From RCIO01 sp964629765 (GTDB taxonomy: Bacteria > Pseudomonadota > Alphaproteobacteria > Rhizobiales > Rhizobiaceae): DNA of 64,000 nt. The notes under the pieces are model-generated. The model saw only the letters and a program-made list of their open reading frames with translations. It ran no database searches and was not told the DNA's origin. How positions within the stretch are numbered: position 1 is the stretch's first letter; each line of letters begins with the position of its first letter. The stretch is taken from contig CAZVTK010000002.1 in assembly GCA_964629765.1 (NCBI GenBank), positions 80,610 through 144,609 of the forward strand. The letters run 5' to 3'. Below are positions 24,957-33,596 of this stretch, piece after piece. A program made the translations under genes and the position numbers.

Positions 24957-26177
24957 ATGCCCTCACGGGCGACGAGGACAATTGACGTGAACTTCGATCC
25001 CGACCCCCGGCTCGACGCCTTCCGTGGCGAGGTGCGCGCCTTCCTGGCGGCGGAGGCGCCGGAGCGCCTCACCGCACGCAACCCCTCCATCTACCACTCC
25101 AGGCGCCACGAGATCGCCGAATGGACCGCGATTCTCCACCGCCGCGGCTGGTCGGCGCCCAACTGGCCGGTCGAGCACGGCGGCACCGGCTGGTCGCTGC
25201 CGCAGCAGGGCATTTTCGCCGAGGAGTGCTACCTCGCCAACGTGCCGCGCACCAATGTGCAGGGCTTCCTCATGGTCGGTCCGGTCATCTACACGTTCGG
25301 CAGCGCGCGGCAGAAACAGCGCTATCTCGGGCCGATCCTGCGCGGCGAGGAGTTCTGGACGCAGGGCTTCTCCGAGCCGGGCGCCGGCTCCGACCTCGCT
25401 TCCTTGCGCACCCGCGCAGCGCGCAAGGGGGATCGCTACGTTGTCAACGGCCAGAAGATCTGGACCTCGTCGGCGCAGGACGCCGACTGGATTTTCTGCC
25501 TGGTGCGCACCGCCGACACGGAGAAGCCGCAGCAGGGCATCTCGTTCCTGCTGATCGACATCAACAGCCCCGGCGTCACGGTGCGGCCGATCCACTCGAT
25601 CGACGACGGCCACGGGCTGAACGAGGTCTTCTTCGACGACGTGGAGGTGCCTGCCGAAAACCTCGTCGGCGAGGAGAACAAGGGCTGGTCCTACGCCAAG
25701 TTCCTGCTCGGCAACGAACGCAGCGGCAGCGCCGCCGAGCTTCCCTACGCCAAGAAGGCGCTCGCCCGTCTCAAGGCGGTGGCCGCGCGGCCCCGCGCCG
25801 ACGGCTCGCGGGTGATCGACGACGATGGCTTCGCCATCCGCCTCGCGCAGGTCGAGGCCGAGGTGCTGGCGCTCGACTTCGGCATCATCCGGCTCATGGC
25901 CGGCCGCCCGGGCGCCGAAAGCGCCCTGCCTTCGGTGATCAAGATGCGGGGCAGCGAGTTGCAGCAGACGCTGTCGGAGATGCTGCTGGAGGCCGTCGGC
26001 GAGTACGGCGCGGTGTTCCATCCGTCGTGGACGGCGAGCCCCGTCTCCGAGCTGCCCGGCCCGGTCGACGCGCGCGGCGTCGCCGGCGATTTCTTCTACC
26101 GTCGCGCCTCCACCATCTACGGAGGATCGAGCGAGATCCAGCGCAACATCATCGCGAAGTCCTTGCTGGGACTCTAG
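24957..26177 (+). CDS. Acyl-CoA dehydrogenase, long subunit of a heteromeric pair
   Basis: 406-aa FAD acyl-CoA dehydrogenase. Standard motifs SEPGAGSDLASL and NGQKIWTSSAQDADW are present. At the usual C-terminal catalytic site the sequence is YGGSSEIQR (388-396) with Gly389 where Glu would be; instead Glu254 in GNERSG aligns with the alternative base of isovaleryl-CoA-type enzymes. This long form commonly pairs with a degenerate second subunit, and the next gene, 20 bases on, is such a protein. ACAD pairs of this kind (FadE28-FadE29) act on alpha-methyl-branched side-chain CoA esters in steroid breakdown. Start at 24957 is preceded by CCGGAGCG. Confidence 0.87.
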   Translation: MPSRATRTIDVNFDPDPRLDAFRGEVRAFLAAEAPERLTARNPSIYHSRRHEIAEWTAILHRRGWSAPNWPVEHGGTGWSLPQQGIFAEECYLANVPRTNVQGFLMVGPVIYTFGSARQKQRYLGPILRGEEFWTQGFSEPGAGSDLASLRTRAARKGDRYVVNGQKIWTSSAQDADWIFCLVRTADTEKPQQGISFLLIDINSPGVTVRPIHSIDDGHGLNEVFFDDVEVPAENLVGEENKGWSYAKFLLGNERSGSAAELPYAKKALARLKAVAARPRADGSRVIDDDGFAIRLAQVEAEVLALDFGIIRLMAGRPGAESALPSVIKMRGSELQQTLSEMLLEAVGEYGAVFHPSWTASPVSELPGPVDARGVAGDFFYRRASTIYGGSSEIQRNIIAKSLLGL

Positions 26178-26197
26178 CGCGCCAACCGGAGCCGGCC

Positions 26198-27343
26198 ATG
26201 GATTTCCAACTCAGCCCCGACCAGGAGGCGCTGCGCGACGCCGTCGCCGACTTCCTGAACGATCGCTACGCCCCCGAGGGACGCAAGGCGCGCGAGGCCG
26301 ACCCGCAATTCGCCGGCGCCTTCTGGCGCGAGGCATGCGCCATGGGCCTGACCGGCATCGCCCTCGATGCCGGTCTCGGCGGGCTCGGCCTGTCGCCGGT
26401 CGAGGCGATGATCGTCTACCAGCTTCTCGGCGCGAGCATGGTGCGCGAGCCCTTCCTGTGGGCGGATGCCGCGCAGCAGGCGATGGCGCGCGCCGGCACG
26501 CCGGAGCAGCAGCGGACCTGGCTTGCCCCGGTGACCGAAGGCGCGGCGGTCCTAGTGCTTGCCCATCGCGAGGAAGATGCGGGCGCGGATCTCGACCGGG
26601 TGGCGACGACGGCGACGGAAACCTCCGGCGGCTTCGCGCTGCGCGGCAGGAAGACGCTCGTCGCCGGCGCGGCGCTCGCCGGCGCCTTCCTCGTCTCCGC
26701 AAGGATCGACGGTGCCGGGGTGGAAGGCTTCGTCGTGCCCGCAGATGCGCCGGGCGTCACGGTCACGCGCTATACGCTGCTCGACGGCCGCGACGCCTGC
26801 GACCTGACCCTCGACGGCGCGGTGCTTCCGGCTTCCGCCCGCCTCGGCGCCGGAGCGGGCGAGGCCATCGCCTATGCGGTCGACTATCTCGTGCTCGGGC
26901 TCTGCGCCGAGCTCCTCGGCGCGGCCGACCGCGCGATCGAGGTGACGAAGACCTATCTGAAGACCCGGCATCAGTTCGGCCGGCCGATCGGCTCCTTCCA
27001 GGCATTGCAGCACCGCATGGCCGACATGCTCGTCGAATACGAGCAGTCGCTGTCGATCTTCCTGCGCGCGCTCTCGGTCCTCGACGGCGACGCGGCCGCC
27101 CGGCGCAGCATGGCCGGCCTCGCCAAGGCGAAGGTCGGCGCGGCCGCCCGCATGGTCGCCGGCCAGGCCATCCAGCTCCACGGCGGCATCGGCGTCACGG
27201 AGGAATACGTGGCCGGCCAGATCTTCAAATGCGTCGTGACCGACGACATCCTCTACGGATCGCACCAGGACCACTACCGCCGCTACGCGCAGGCGCTCCG
27301 AAAAAACGCCGTTTCGGCGGCATCTGCGCATCAACGGGCTTGA
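26198..27343 (+). CDS. Acyl-CoA dehydrogenase, short degenerate subunit of the pair
   Basis: 381-aa acyl-CoA dehydrogenase homologue. The FAD-binding segment is weakened (VLVLAHREEDAGADL in place of the TEP-GSD motif), while the C-terminal helical part is intact: TRHQFGRPIGSFQALQHRMADM and QLHGGIGVTEEY. The catalytic YEGT is replaced by YGSHQDH (353-359). It therefore probably forms an alpha2-beta2 complex with the preceding subunit and supplies part of the FAD site. Same operon; ribosome site CCGGAG. Confidence 0.87.
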   Translation: MDFQLSPDQEALRDAVADFLNDRYAPEGRKAREADPQFAGAFWREACAMGLTGIALDAGLGGLGLSPVEAMIVYQLLGASMVREPFLWADAAQQAMARAGTPEQQRTWLAPVTEGAAVLVLAHREEDAGADLDRVATTATETSGGFALRGRKTLVAGAALAGAFLVSARIDGAGVEGFVVPADAPGVTVTRYTLLDGRDACDLTLDGAVLPASARLGAGAGEAIAYAVDYLVLGLCAELLGAADRAIEVTKTYLKTRHQFGRPIGSFQALQHRMADMLVEYEQSLSIFLRALSVLDGDAAARRSMAGLAKAKVGAAARMVAGQAIQLHGGIGVTEEYVAGQIFKCVVTDDILYGSHQDHYRRYAQALRKNAVSAASAHQRA

Positions 27344-27360
27344 CACCCGGGTATCATTGT

Positions 27361-27377
27361 CAAAGGATCAACCATTG
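27361..27377. promoter_or_regulatory. FadR-type operator 9 (second binding protein)
   Basis: CAAAGGATCAACCATTG, 59 bases before ATG 27437, with TTGACA at 27340-27345 as the probable -35. It gives the binding protein and MaoC genes their own promoter after the ACAD pair. Confidence 0.75.
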
Positions 27378-27436
27378 CTCCTATTGATGCAGGTTGCGGG
27401 CCGTTCCCGCGTGTGAATTGGACAAGGGAGGAAATC

Positions 27437-28513
27437 ATGATGAACAGCAGATACAGCAGGCGCAGCGCACTCGGGCTTCTGTCGGGCGCGGCGATCGGCG
27501 CGGCGGGCCTTCTGGGCACCCGCGGCATCGCCTCGGCGCAGGAAGACGCGGCGCTGGTGGCGGAAGCCAAGCGCGAAGGCCGCGTCGTGTGGTACACCAC
27601 CAACGGGCTGGAGCTGTCGCAGAACGTCGCGCGGGCGTTCAGCGACAAATACGGGATCGGCGTCGAGATTTCCCGCTTCGTCGGCGCGTCGCAGTACCAG
27701 CGCTTCATGGAAGAGACGGCCGCCGGCCAGAACATCACCGATATCGTCAACATCTCCGACCGTCCGATGATGGTGTCGCTGGCGGATGAAGGCCATCTCG
27801 TGGAGTGGAAGGTTCCGACCCACGACCGGTTCCCCGAGCAGTTCCGCATCGGCGCGCATTCCTACGCGATCACCAAGACCGTCGCCTGCCTGATCTACAA
27901 CGAGAACAAGGTCAGCGAGGAAGAAGCGCGCCTGCTCGAAGCGAGCTGGAAGAACGTGCTCGACCCGCGCTTCAAGGGCCGGTTCGCGGTGACCAACCAG
28001 AAATCGGGCCTGGGCTATGCCGGCGTGCAGCTCATGAGCGGTCCGGACTTCCCGGGCGATTTCTTCGCCCAGGTGGCGGCGCAGAAGCCGGCCGTCTACA
28101 GCGACCTGCTGGTGCCGATCGACCGCGTCGTGGCCGGCGAGCACGACTTCACCTTCTGGAGCTGGGACGGCGGCGGCTCGAGCCGGCGCGCTGCGGGCGC
28201 TCCGGTGCGCTGGGTCTATCCGAAGCCCACGCCGGCCTTCGCCAACAACTTCTTCTCCGTCTCGGCGCATGCGCCGAACCCCAATGCCGGCCGCCTGTTC
28301 CTCAACTGGCTGGCCAGCGACGAAGGCGCCATCGTGTTGCAGGACCGCCTCGGCGGCTCGACCACGATCGAGGGCGTGCCCGACCAGCGCCCGTTCACGA
28401 AGGAGGCCTGGTTCAGGCCGATGACCGAGGTCTACGATGTCGACTTCGAGCGCTGGGCAGCCCGTTACGAGGAAGACTACAAACCCTGGATCGACGCGCT
28501 GGCGACCATCTGA
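27437..28513 (+). CDS. Periplasmic ABC binding protein, Fe3+/family 1 type, Tat signal (paralogue 2)
   Basis: 358-aa solute-binding protein. The N terminus has a twin-arginine motif (YSRRSALGLL, Arg8-Arg9) followed by a hydrophobic stretch and IASAQ, pointing to Tat export; paralogue 1 has an ordinary Sec signal. The two mature proteins share long near-identical blocks, for example QYQRFMEETAAGQN and PVRWVYPKPTPAF. No permease or ATPase is adjacent, so it probably uses the importer at 5750-8945. The double ATG at 27437 follows GGGAGGAAATC. A terminator-like hairpin lies behind it. Confidence 0.87.
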   Translation: MMNSRYSRRSALGLLSGAAIGAAGLLGTRGIASAQEDAALVAEAKREGRVVWYTTNGLELSQNVARAFSDKYGIGVEISRFVGASQYQRFMEETAAGQNITDIVNISDRPMMVSLADEGHLVEWKVPTHDRFPEQFRIGAHSYAITKTVACLIYNENKVSEEEARLLEASWKNVLDPRFKGRFAVTNQKSGLGYAGVQLMSGPDFPGDFFAQVAAQKPAVYSDLLVPIDRVVAGEHDFTFWSWDGGGSSRRAAGAPVRWVYPKPTPAFANNFFSVSAHAPNPNAGRLFLNWLASDEGAIVLQDRLGGSTTIEGVPDQRPFTKEAWFRPMTEVYDVDFERWAARYEEDYKPWIDALATI

Positions 28514-28519
28514 CGGCAT

Positions 28520-28545
28520 GCCTCCCGCCCCAACGGGCGGGAGGC
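28520..28545 (+). terminator. Hairpin between binding protein and MaoC gene
   Basis: GCCTCCCGCCC, loop CAAC, GGGCGGGAGGC: perfect 11-bp arms, 6 bases after the stop, then TCCTTCC. It is likely an attenuator that makes the binding protein more abundant than the hydratase. Confidence 0.6.
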
Positions 28546-28568
28546 TCCTTCCCGCGACCGGAGCCGCA

Positions 28569-29024
28569 ATGCTTGAAGTAGACTATCCGCGCGACCTCAA
28601 GGCCCATGTCGGCGCGCGCCTCGGCACCAGCGACTGGCTGCTGATCGACCAGAAGCTGATCGACCGCTTCGCCGACGTGACGGGCGACCGCCAGTGGATC
28701 CACGTCGACGTCGCGCGCGCGAAAGCGGAGATGCCGGAAGGGCGCACGCTGGCCCACGGCTATCTGCTGCTGTCGCTCCTGCCCACCTTCACGCCCGGCC
28801 TGCTGAGGATCAGGCACCGCAAGAGCGCGCTCAACTACGGGCTGAACCGGGTCCGGTTCACCTCGCCGGTGCAGGTCGATTCGCGCGTGCGCGTGACGCA
28901 GACCCTCAAGAGCGTGACCGTGGAGGCCGCGCGCACGCAGGCGATCTTCGAATCCGTCATGGAGCTCGAAGGCGCCCCGCGCCCGGCGATGATTGCCGAG
29001 ACGGTCACGCTGTTCCTGGAATAG
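28569..29024 (+). CDS. MaoC-like (R)-enoyl-CoA hydratase
   Basis: 151-aa hotdog-fold hydratase. The hydratase motif appears as FADVTGDRQWIHVD with catalytic Asp40 and His45, and GRTLAHGYLLLSLLP forms the central helix. It adds water to a trans-2-enoyl-CoA, which is the step between the ACAD pair and the thiolase-like/DUF35 lyase. ATG 28569 is chosen for the CCGGAG ribosome site; longer starts run back through the hairpin into the previous gene. Its 3' end overlaps the convergent acyl-CoA ligase gene by 20 bases. Confidence 0.87.
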   Translation: MLEVDYPRDLKAHVGARLGTSDWLLIDQKLIDRFADVTGDRQWIHVDVARAKAEMPEGRTLAHGYLLLSLLPTFTPGLLRIRHRKSALNYGLNRVRFTSPVQVDSRVRVTQTLKSVTVEAARTQAIFESVMELEGAPRPAMIAETVTLFLE

Positions 29025-30639
29025 CGGCCGCCCCGCCGCTGTCCGTGCGGGCCGCCCGCGCCTCGCGGTCCCAGCAGTCGCCGGTCACGCCTTCCGCCTT
29101 GAGCCGGTGCTTCTCGACCCGCTCGCTCGGCGTCTTGGGCAGCGACGCGCGGAAGGCGATGTAGCGCGGCACGGCAAACGCCGCGAGGCGCGCGGCGCAC
29201 CACTCCGCGAGTTCCGCCGCGGACAGGCGGGCGCCCGGTTGCAGCACGATGACGGCCTTCACCTCCTCCTCGCCCAGTTCGGACGGGACGCCGACCACGC
29301 AGGATTCGGAGACGGCCGGATGGGCGTTGATCACCGCCTCGACCTCGAAGGACGAGATGTTCTCGCCGCGCCGCCGCAGCGCCTGCTTCCTGCGGTCGAC
29401 GAAGTAGAAATAGCCCTCGGCATCGACATGGCCGAGATCGCCGGTGTGCACCCACAGGTTGCGGAAAAGCTCGAGCGTCGCCTCCGGCATGCCGTCATAG
29501 CCGGCGGTGCCGAGAAAGGGCCGCTGCGGGCGGGCGACGATCTCGCCGACGACGCCCGGCGGCACGGGATTGTCGTCGTCGTCGACCACCCGGACGTCCC
29601 ATCCGGTGATGGGCTTGCCGCACGAGCCGACCTTCGGGCTGTCGAACGGATTGACCAGACAGACCGCGCACTCCGTCGCGCCGTAGCCTTCCAGCAGCTT
29701 CGTGTTGAAACGCTGCTCGAAGGCGCGGTGCAGGTGCGTGGGTGCGGCCGCCCCGACCATGAGGCGCAGGGGATTGTCGGCGTCGTCCTCGCGCGGCGGC
29801 TGCTTCATCAGGGTCGGCAGGATGCTGCCGATATATTTCGCCGACGTGCATTCGTGCTTGCGGCACTCGTCCATCATGCGGCTGGCGGAGAACCGCGTGC
29901 CCACCACCGCGCGCGCATCGGCCAGAAGCGCCGGGCCCACCGTCGTGCCGCGCGCGCTGACATGGAACAGCGGCAGCGCCGCGTAGAGCACGTCGTCCTC
30001 GGTGTAGCGCGCATAGGCCACGGCCGCCGACCAGATCTCGTACCAGTAATTGTGGCTGATGGTGACGCCCTTGGACAGGCCGGTCGTGCCCGAGGTGAAG
30101 ATGATGGTGGAAAGGTCGCGATGACGCGCCCGCAGCGGCGGCGGCGTCGAGCCCAGCGCAACAAGCGTGGCGTAGTCCAGCGCGGTCATTCCCGGAAAGG
30201 CGGGCAGAGGCGCCGGCGCGGCGTCGCGGCGCAGCACGACGACGTGCCTCACCTCCGGCAGGCGTTCGGCGATCTCGGCAATCACCGGCAGATGGTCCTG
30301 ATGGGCCACCAGCGCCACGCAGCGCGTGCGGGTGATCTGGTGGACGAGGCCGTCGCCGCGCTGCGCGGTGTTGATCGGCACGTCGACCGCACCGAGGCGG
30401 TTGAGGCCCCACCAGGCGAAGAGCTGCTCGGCGCAGTTGGGCATCATCAGCGCCACCCGGTCGCCCGGCCGGATGCCGAGCGCGGCCGCGCCATGGGCGA
30501 AGCGGTGCATGGCGTCGACGATCTCGCCGAGCGCGAGATCGGTGCCGGCGACCGAGAGCGCCTTCCGATAAGGAGCCCTCAGCGCCTTATCCTCGATGAT
30601 AGCCGGCAGGACGCGCTCCGACTGGGCGTATTCGCTCAT
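29005..30639 (-). CDS. AMP-forming acyl-CoA ligase (crotonobetaine/carnitine-CoA ligase-like)
   Basis: Activates a carboxylic acid to acyl-AMP and then acyl-CoA. 544 aa: P-loop TSGTTGLSKG (182-191), LEGYGATECAV, HTGDLGHVD, then the C-terminal lid. At the usual catalytic-lysine segment the sequence is LPKTPSERVEKHRLK, so the standard TGK lysine is Glu-Arg with a lysine two residues on; this form is common in the CaiC-like subgroup. I chose ATG 30639, since an earlier frame start at 30765 would lie inside the operator. Likely the entry activation step for the side-chain acid (inference). Confidence 0.87.
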   Translation of the reverse strand: MSEYAQSERVLPAIIEDKALRAPYRKALSVAGTDLALGEIVDAMHRFAHGAAALGIRPGDRVALMMPNCAEQLFAWWGLNRLGAVDVPINTAQRGDGLVHQITRTRCVALVAHQDHLPVIAEIAERLPEVRHVVVLRRDAAPAPLPAFPGMTALDYATLVALGSTPPPLRARHRDLSTIIFTSGTTGLSKGVTISHNYWYEIWSAAVAYARYTEDDVLYAALPLFHVSARGTTVGPALLADARAVVGTRFSASRMMDECRKHECTSAKYIGSILPTLMKQPPREDDADNPLRLMVGAAAPTHLHRAFEQRFNTKLLEGYGATECAVCLVNPFDSPKVGSCGKPITGWDVRVVDDDDNPVPPGVVGEIVARPQRPFLGTAGYDGMPEATLELFRNLWVHTGDLGHVDAEGYFYFVDRRKQALRRRGENISSFEVEAVINAHPAVSESCVVGVPSELGEEEVKAVIVLQPGARLSAAELAEWCAARLAAFAVPRYIAFRASLPKTPSERVEKHRLKAEGVTGDCWDREARAARTDSGGAAAIPGTA

Positions 30640-30978
30640 CCGCCATGTCCGCCACTTGCGCTCGTGGCGGGCGAACTTGTCTTTCCATCTGCTCAATCGA
30701 CGTCTCTTCGGTCCCGCATCCGGCGCGTTGCGCGAGGCTTCTAAATGGATCAATGGTTGGACCATAAAGAAGGAATGACGAACTCGTCAAATGCTTTCAC
30801 GGATTTTCCGAGGGCGGCGATGTCGTTCGGCTTCGCGCCGGGCCGACGGCGCGCCAACGCTGCGCATGTTCGACCGGCTCCGCCTTGAGCGCTGTATCGA
30901 GCGTCGGTTGAGGGCCGGTTCCGTTTCTGTTGAGAGCGGCCGCGCGGTTCGGGGCCCCGGTTGCCCCGAAGCTGCCTT
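30640..30978. other. Intergenic, 339 bp, with ligase promoter
   Basis: Holds operator 10 and the predicted ligase promoter. From about 30790 to the end of the reductase gene I see no convincing gene; short open frames there lack ribosome sites and family features. It forms the boundary between the two catabolic islands. Confidence 0.6.
30751..30767. promoter_or_regulatory. FadR-type operator 10 (acyl-CoA ligase promoter)
   Basis: CAATGGTTGGACCATAA with exact TGGTNNNACCA core. On the minus strand TTGACG, 17 bases, TTATGG places the operator over the -10 of the ligase promoter. A further partial copy (AAATGG) lies at 30743. This is the last copy in the window and marks the right edge of the regulon. 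Confidence 0.72.
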
Positions 30979-32181
30979 CTATAGGGACTCGGTGCGGGCC
31001 GCGGCCTTCTCGATTATCCATGACGGGATCGGCATTCCGTTTCGCTGGGCCCTGCGCAGCTCCGATACGGCGCGCCCGAAATTCACGGCCTCCGCGCCGA
31101 CCAGCCGCCCCGTCCCGTCCACCCCGACGCGCAGCCAGCTCGAGGACGCCGGGTCGCCGACGTGAAGATACCGGCAGGCGTTCCGAGGCAGGCCGAGACA
31201 TTGAATATTGGTGTCGAACTGATCGGACCAGAACCAGGGCATCTCGTTGAATGAAGCCTCGATGCCAACCATGTTCTTGGCGGCGACGATCGCCTGAGAC
31301 GAGGCCGAGCTCCACGATTCCGTCCGAATGCGCAGGCCGTCTTCCCCGATCGGATAGTTCGTCACCTCACCCGCGGCATAGATATCCTCGTCGGCGGTTC
31401 GGCAGCGTCGATCGACGGTGATGCCGTCAGCCACCTCGAGTCCGCACTCCATGGCCAGCGATACGTTGGGTGCCACGCCGATGCCGACGACGGCGATATC
31501 GGCCCGGATGTCGCGGTCGCCGCAGCGGAGCAAAATCCCGTCCGCGTCCTCGCGGGCTTCTTCCAGCCTGGCGCCGAGCATGATTTCGGCCCCGCGACCG
31601 ACGAACATGTTGTAGACGAAATCCGCCAGAAAGGCGGTGGCGCTGCGCAGCAGAAGCGCCGGCTGCGCTTCCAGGATGCTGACCTTGCACCCCTGCTGGA
31701 GCGCCGCCGCCGCGACCTCGAGCCCGACATAGCCGCCTCCGATCACGGCTACCCGACAGCCGTCCCGCAATCTCCGGCGGAGCCTCACCGCATCGGCCAG
31801 CGTGCGCAGATAGAATATGCGGTCGGGGCCGACATCCGGCAGCGCCAGCCGCCGCAGCGCGGAGCCGGTCGCCAGCAGCAATTTCCGATAGGTTACCGAC
31901 GACCCGTCCGACAGCGCTAGCTTCTTCTTCTCGCGATCGATCGCCTGGGCGGTCACGCCTTCCGTAAGCTCCACACCGCCGTCGTATATCCGGGACTGTC
32001 CCAAGGTCGGATCCGGCGGTTGGGACGCCGTCAGAAACTCCTTCGACAGCCGCGGCCGCTCGTAAGGCAATCCAAGCTCCGCATTCACGACCCGTATGCG
32101 TCGATGCGGCGCCAACTGGCGAATCGTGGACGCGGCTTGATGCCCGGCAATTCCCCCGCCGACTATTACGATGTCATCCAT
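30979..32181 (-). CDS. Ferredoxin--NAD(P)+ reductase, FAD type (rhodocoxin/putidaredoxin reductase family)
   Basis: Transfers electrons from NAD(P)H via FAD to a small ferredoxin. 400 aa from ATG 32181: FAD motif VIVGGGIAGHQA at the N terminus, LLLATGS, the NAD motif VIGGGYVGLEVA (146-157), then DIYAAGEVTNYP and a C-terminal ferredoxin-facing domain with WFWSDQFDTNIQ. Alternative starts are an ATG at 32193 and a TTG at 32217; none has a good ribosome site. The likely partner is the Rieske ferredoxin at 41351. The upstream DNA is notably AT-rich. No oxygenase component is adjacent. Confidence 0.88.
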   Translation of the reverse strand: MDDIVIVGGGIAGHQAASTIRQLAPHRRIRVVNAELGLPYERPRLSKEFLTASQPPDPTLGQSRIYDGGVELTEGVTAQAIDREKKKLALSDGSSVTYRKLLLATGSALRRLALPDVGPDRIFYLRTLADAVRLRRRLRDGCRVAVIGGGYVGLEVAAAALQQGCKVSILEAQPALLLRSATAFLADFVYNMFVGRGAEIMLGARLEEAREDADGILLRCGDRDIRADIAVVGIGVAPNVSLAMECGLEVADGITVDRRCRTADEDIYAAGEVTNYPIGEDGLRIRTESWSSASSQAIVAAKNMVGIEASFNEMPWFWSDQFDTNIQCLGLPRNACRYLHVGDPASSSWLRVGVDGTGRLVGAEAVNFGRAVSELRRAQRNGMPIPSWIIEKAAARTESL

Positions 32182-32330
32182 ATTGAGCCGCATTGCCAAT
32201 GTATCATTCTTTACCAATCCATATCCAGATTATATGGGAGAATATAAAGTATTACATTTTCATCAATATCGTATAGCGGTATGATACTAGAATAATTTAG
32301 AGAACCAGAAGCTTATTTTATATATGCGGG

Positions 32331-33494
32331 TCAATATCCTTTTCCCCTGGCTGAAATCGGCCACACCGCTTCCACTTTGCCGTTGCGCACGCCGACATAC
32401 CAGTCGTGCAAATTGCAGGTGGGGTCGCAATGACCGGGCACCAGACGCAGCTTCTCATTGATTTTCAGGACGCCGGCCGGATCCTCTATGAACCCGTGCT
32501 CGTCGCTGCATTTGACGTATCTCAGGCCGTCGCGGCCGAAGACGAGCGGCAAGCCGCTATCGACGGTATGGGCCTTGAGCCCCGCATCGCATATCGCCAT
32601 GTCGGGCCTCACATGGCTCATGATCGAGGTCAGCAGGAACAGCGCATTCGTCCATTCGTCCTGGTCGAGACGCCTGCCGGTCCGATCCAGGATGCGCCCG
32701 TAGTCGGCGTCCATGAATGCGTAGGAACCGCATTGCAGCTCGTTGAACGTGCCCGAGCCGGATTCGAAATAATAGGAACCCGTGCCGCCGCCGGACACCA
32801 GTTCCGGCGCAAGACCTGACGCCGTCAGGCTGGCGACGATGCCGGCGACATGCGCGGCGGCAATATCGAACATCGCCTGTCGATCCTCATACTTGTCGAC
32901 ATGCTGTACAGAGCCCTGATAGGCTTGGATGCCCGAGAAGCGCAGGTTGGGCGCGGCATCGACAGTCTTGGCGATCGCCACCGCCTCCTCGGCAGTCTTC
33001 ACCCCGCACCGCCGCGCGCCGCAGTCGATCTCGACGAGGCATTCTATCGTCGTGCCATGACGTCGCGCCGCGGCAGACAGTTCAGGCACATTCGCGGGAT
33101 CATCGACGCAGACGATGATGCGCGCGCCCAATCTGGGCAGGCGGGCAAGCCGGTCGATCTTGACCGGATCGCGCACCTCGTTCGAAACCAGAATATCGGC
33201 TACGCCCGCCCGCGCGAAAACCTCGGCTTCGGAAACCTTCTGACAGCAAACGCCGACGGCGCCGCCCAACTCGATCTGGAGTTGCAGGATATCGACGGAC
33301 CTATGCATCTTCCCATGGGCGCGGTGGCGCATGCCATGCTTCCTGGCATAGTCGCCCATCTTCCTGATGTTCCGTTCCAGGGCATCGAGATCGAGAATGA
33401 GGCACGGGGTCTGTATGTCGGCCTCGTCCATGCCGGGCAGCGCAGGAATGTCGTAGCCGACTTCACAGGCGGCGAAATCCGCATGCATGTTCAT
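32331..33494 (-). CDS. DSD1-family PLP enzyme (3-hydroxyaspartate/D-threonine aldolase-like)
   Basis: 387-aa fold-type III PLP enzyme of the DSD1/D-threonine aldolase family, which splits or forms beta-hydroxy-D-amino acids (glycine plus an aldehyde or glyoxylate). PLP lysine is Lys62 in RAHGKMHRS. The metal site near the C terminus is GHCDPTCNLHDWYVG with His355 and Asp357. Length equals that of characterised beta-hydroxyaspartate aldolases, but substrate cannot be assigned. The start at 33494 has AAGGAG 8 bases upstream. Neighbours: aldehyde dehydrogenase upstream, ferredoxin reductase downstream, all on the minus strand. Confidence 0.85.
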   Translation of the reverse strand: MNMHADFAACEVGYDIPALPGMDEADIQTPCLILDLDALERNIRKMGDYARKHGMRHRAHGKMHRSVDILQLQIELGGAVGVCCQKVSEAEVFARAGVADILVSNEVRDPVKIDRLARLPRLGARIIVCVDDPANVPELSAAARRHGTTIECLVEIDCGARRCGVKTAEEAVAIAKTVDAAPNLRFSGIQAYQGSVQHVDKYEDRQAMFDIAAAHVAGIVASLTASGLAPELVSGGGTGSYYFESGSGTFNELQCGSYAFMDADYGRILDRTGRRLDQDEWTNALFLLTSIMSHVRPDMAICDAGLKAHTVDSGLPLVFGRDGLRYVKCSDEHGFIEDPAGVLKINEKLRLVPGHCDPTCNLHDWYVGVRNGKVEAVWPISARGKGY

Positions 33495-33596
33495 CAATAC
33501 TCTCCTTGGAGGCAACTATATTTAATTATTCGCACCCTCAAAAAGATCTGTATAATGATGCCCCATGCAGAACGATAGACGGATATCGAAAGGTCC

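Noticed and set aside
30979..31315. Small genes on the plus strand opposite the reductase 3' end
   Set aside because: Short Arg/Ser-rich shadow frames without ribosome sites.
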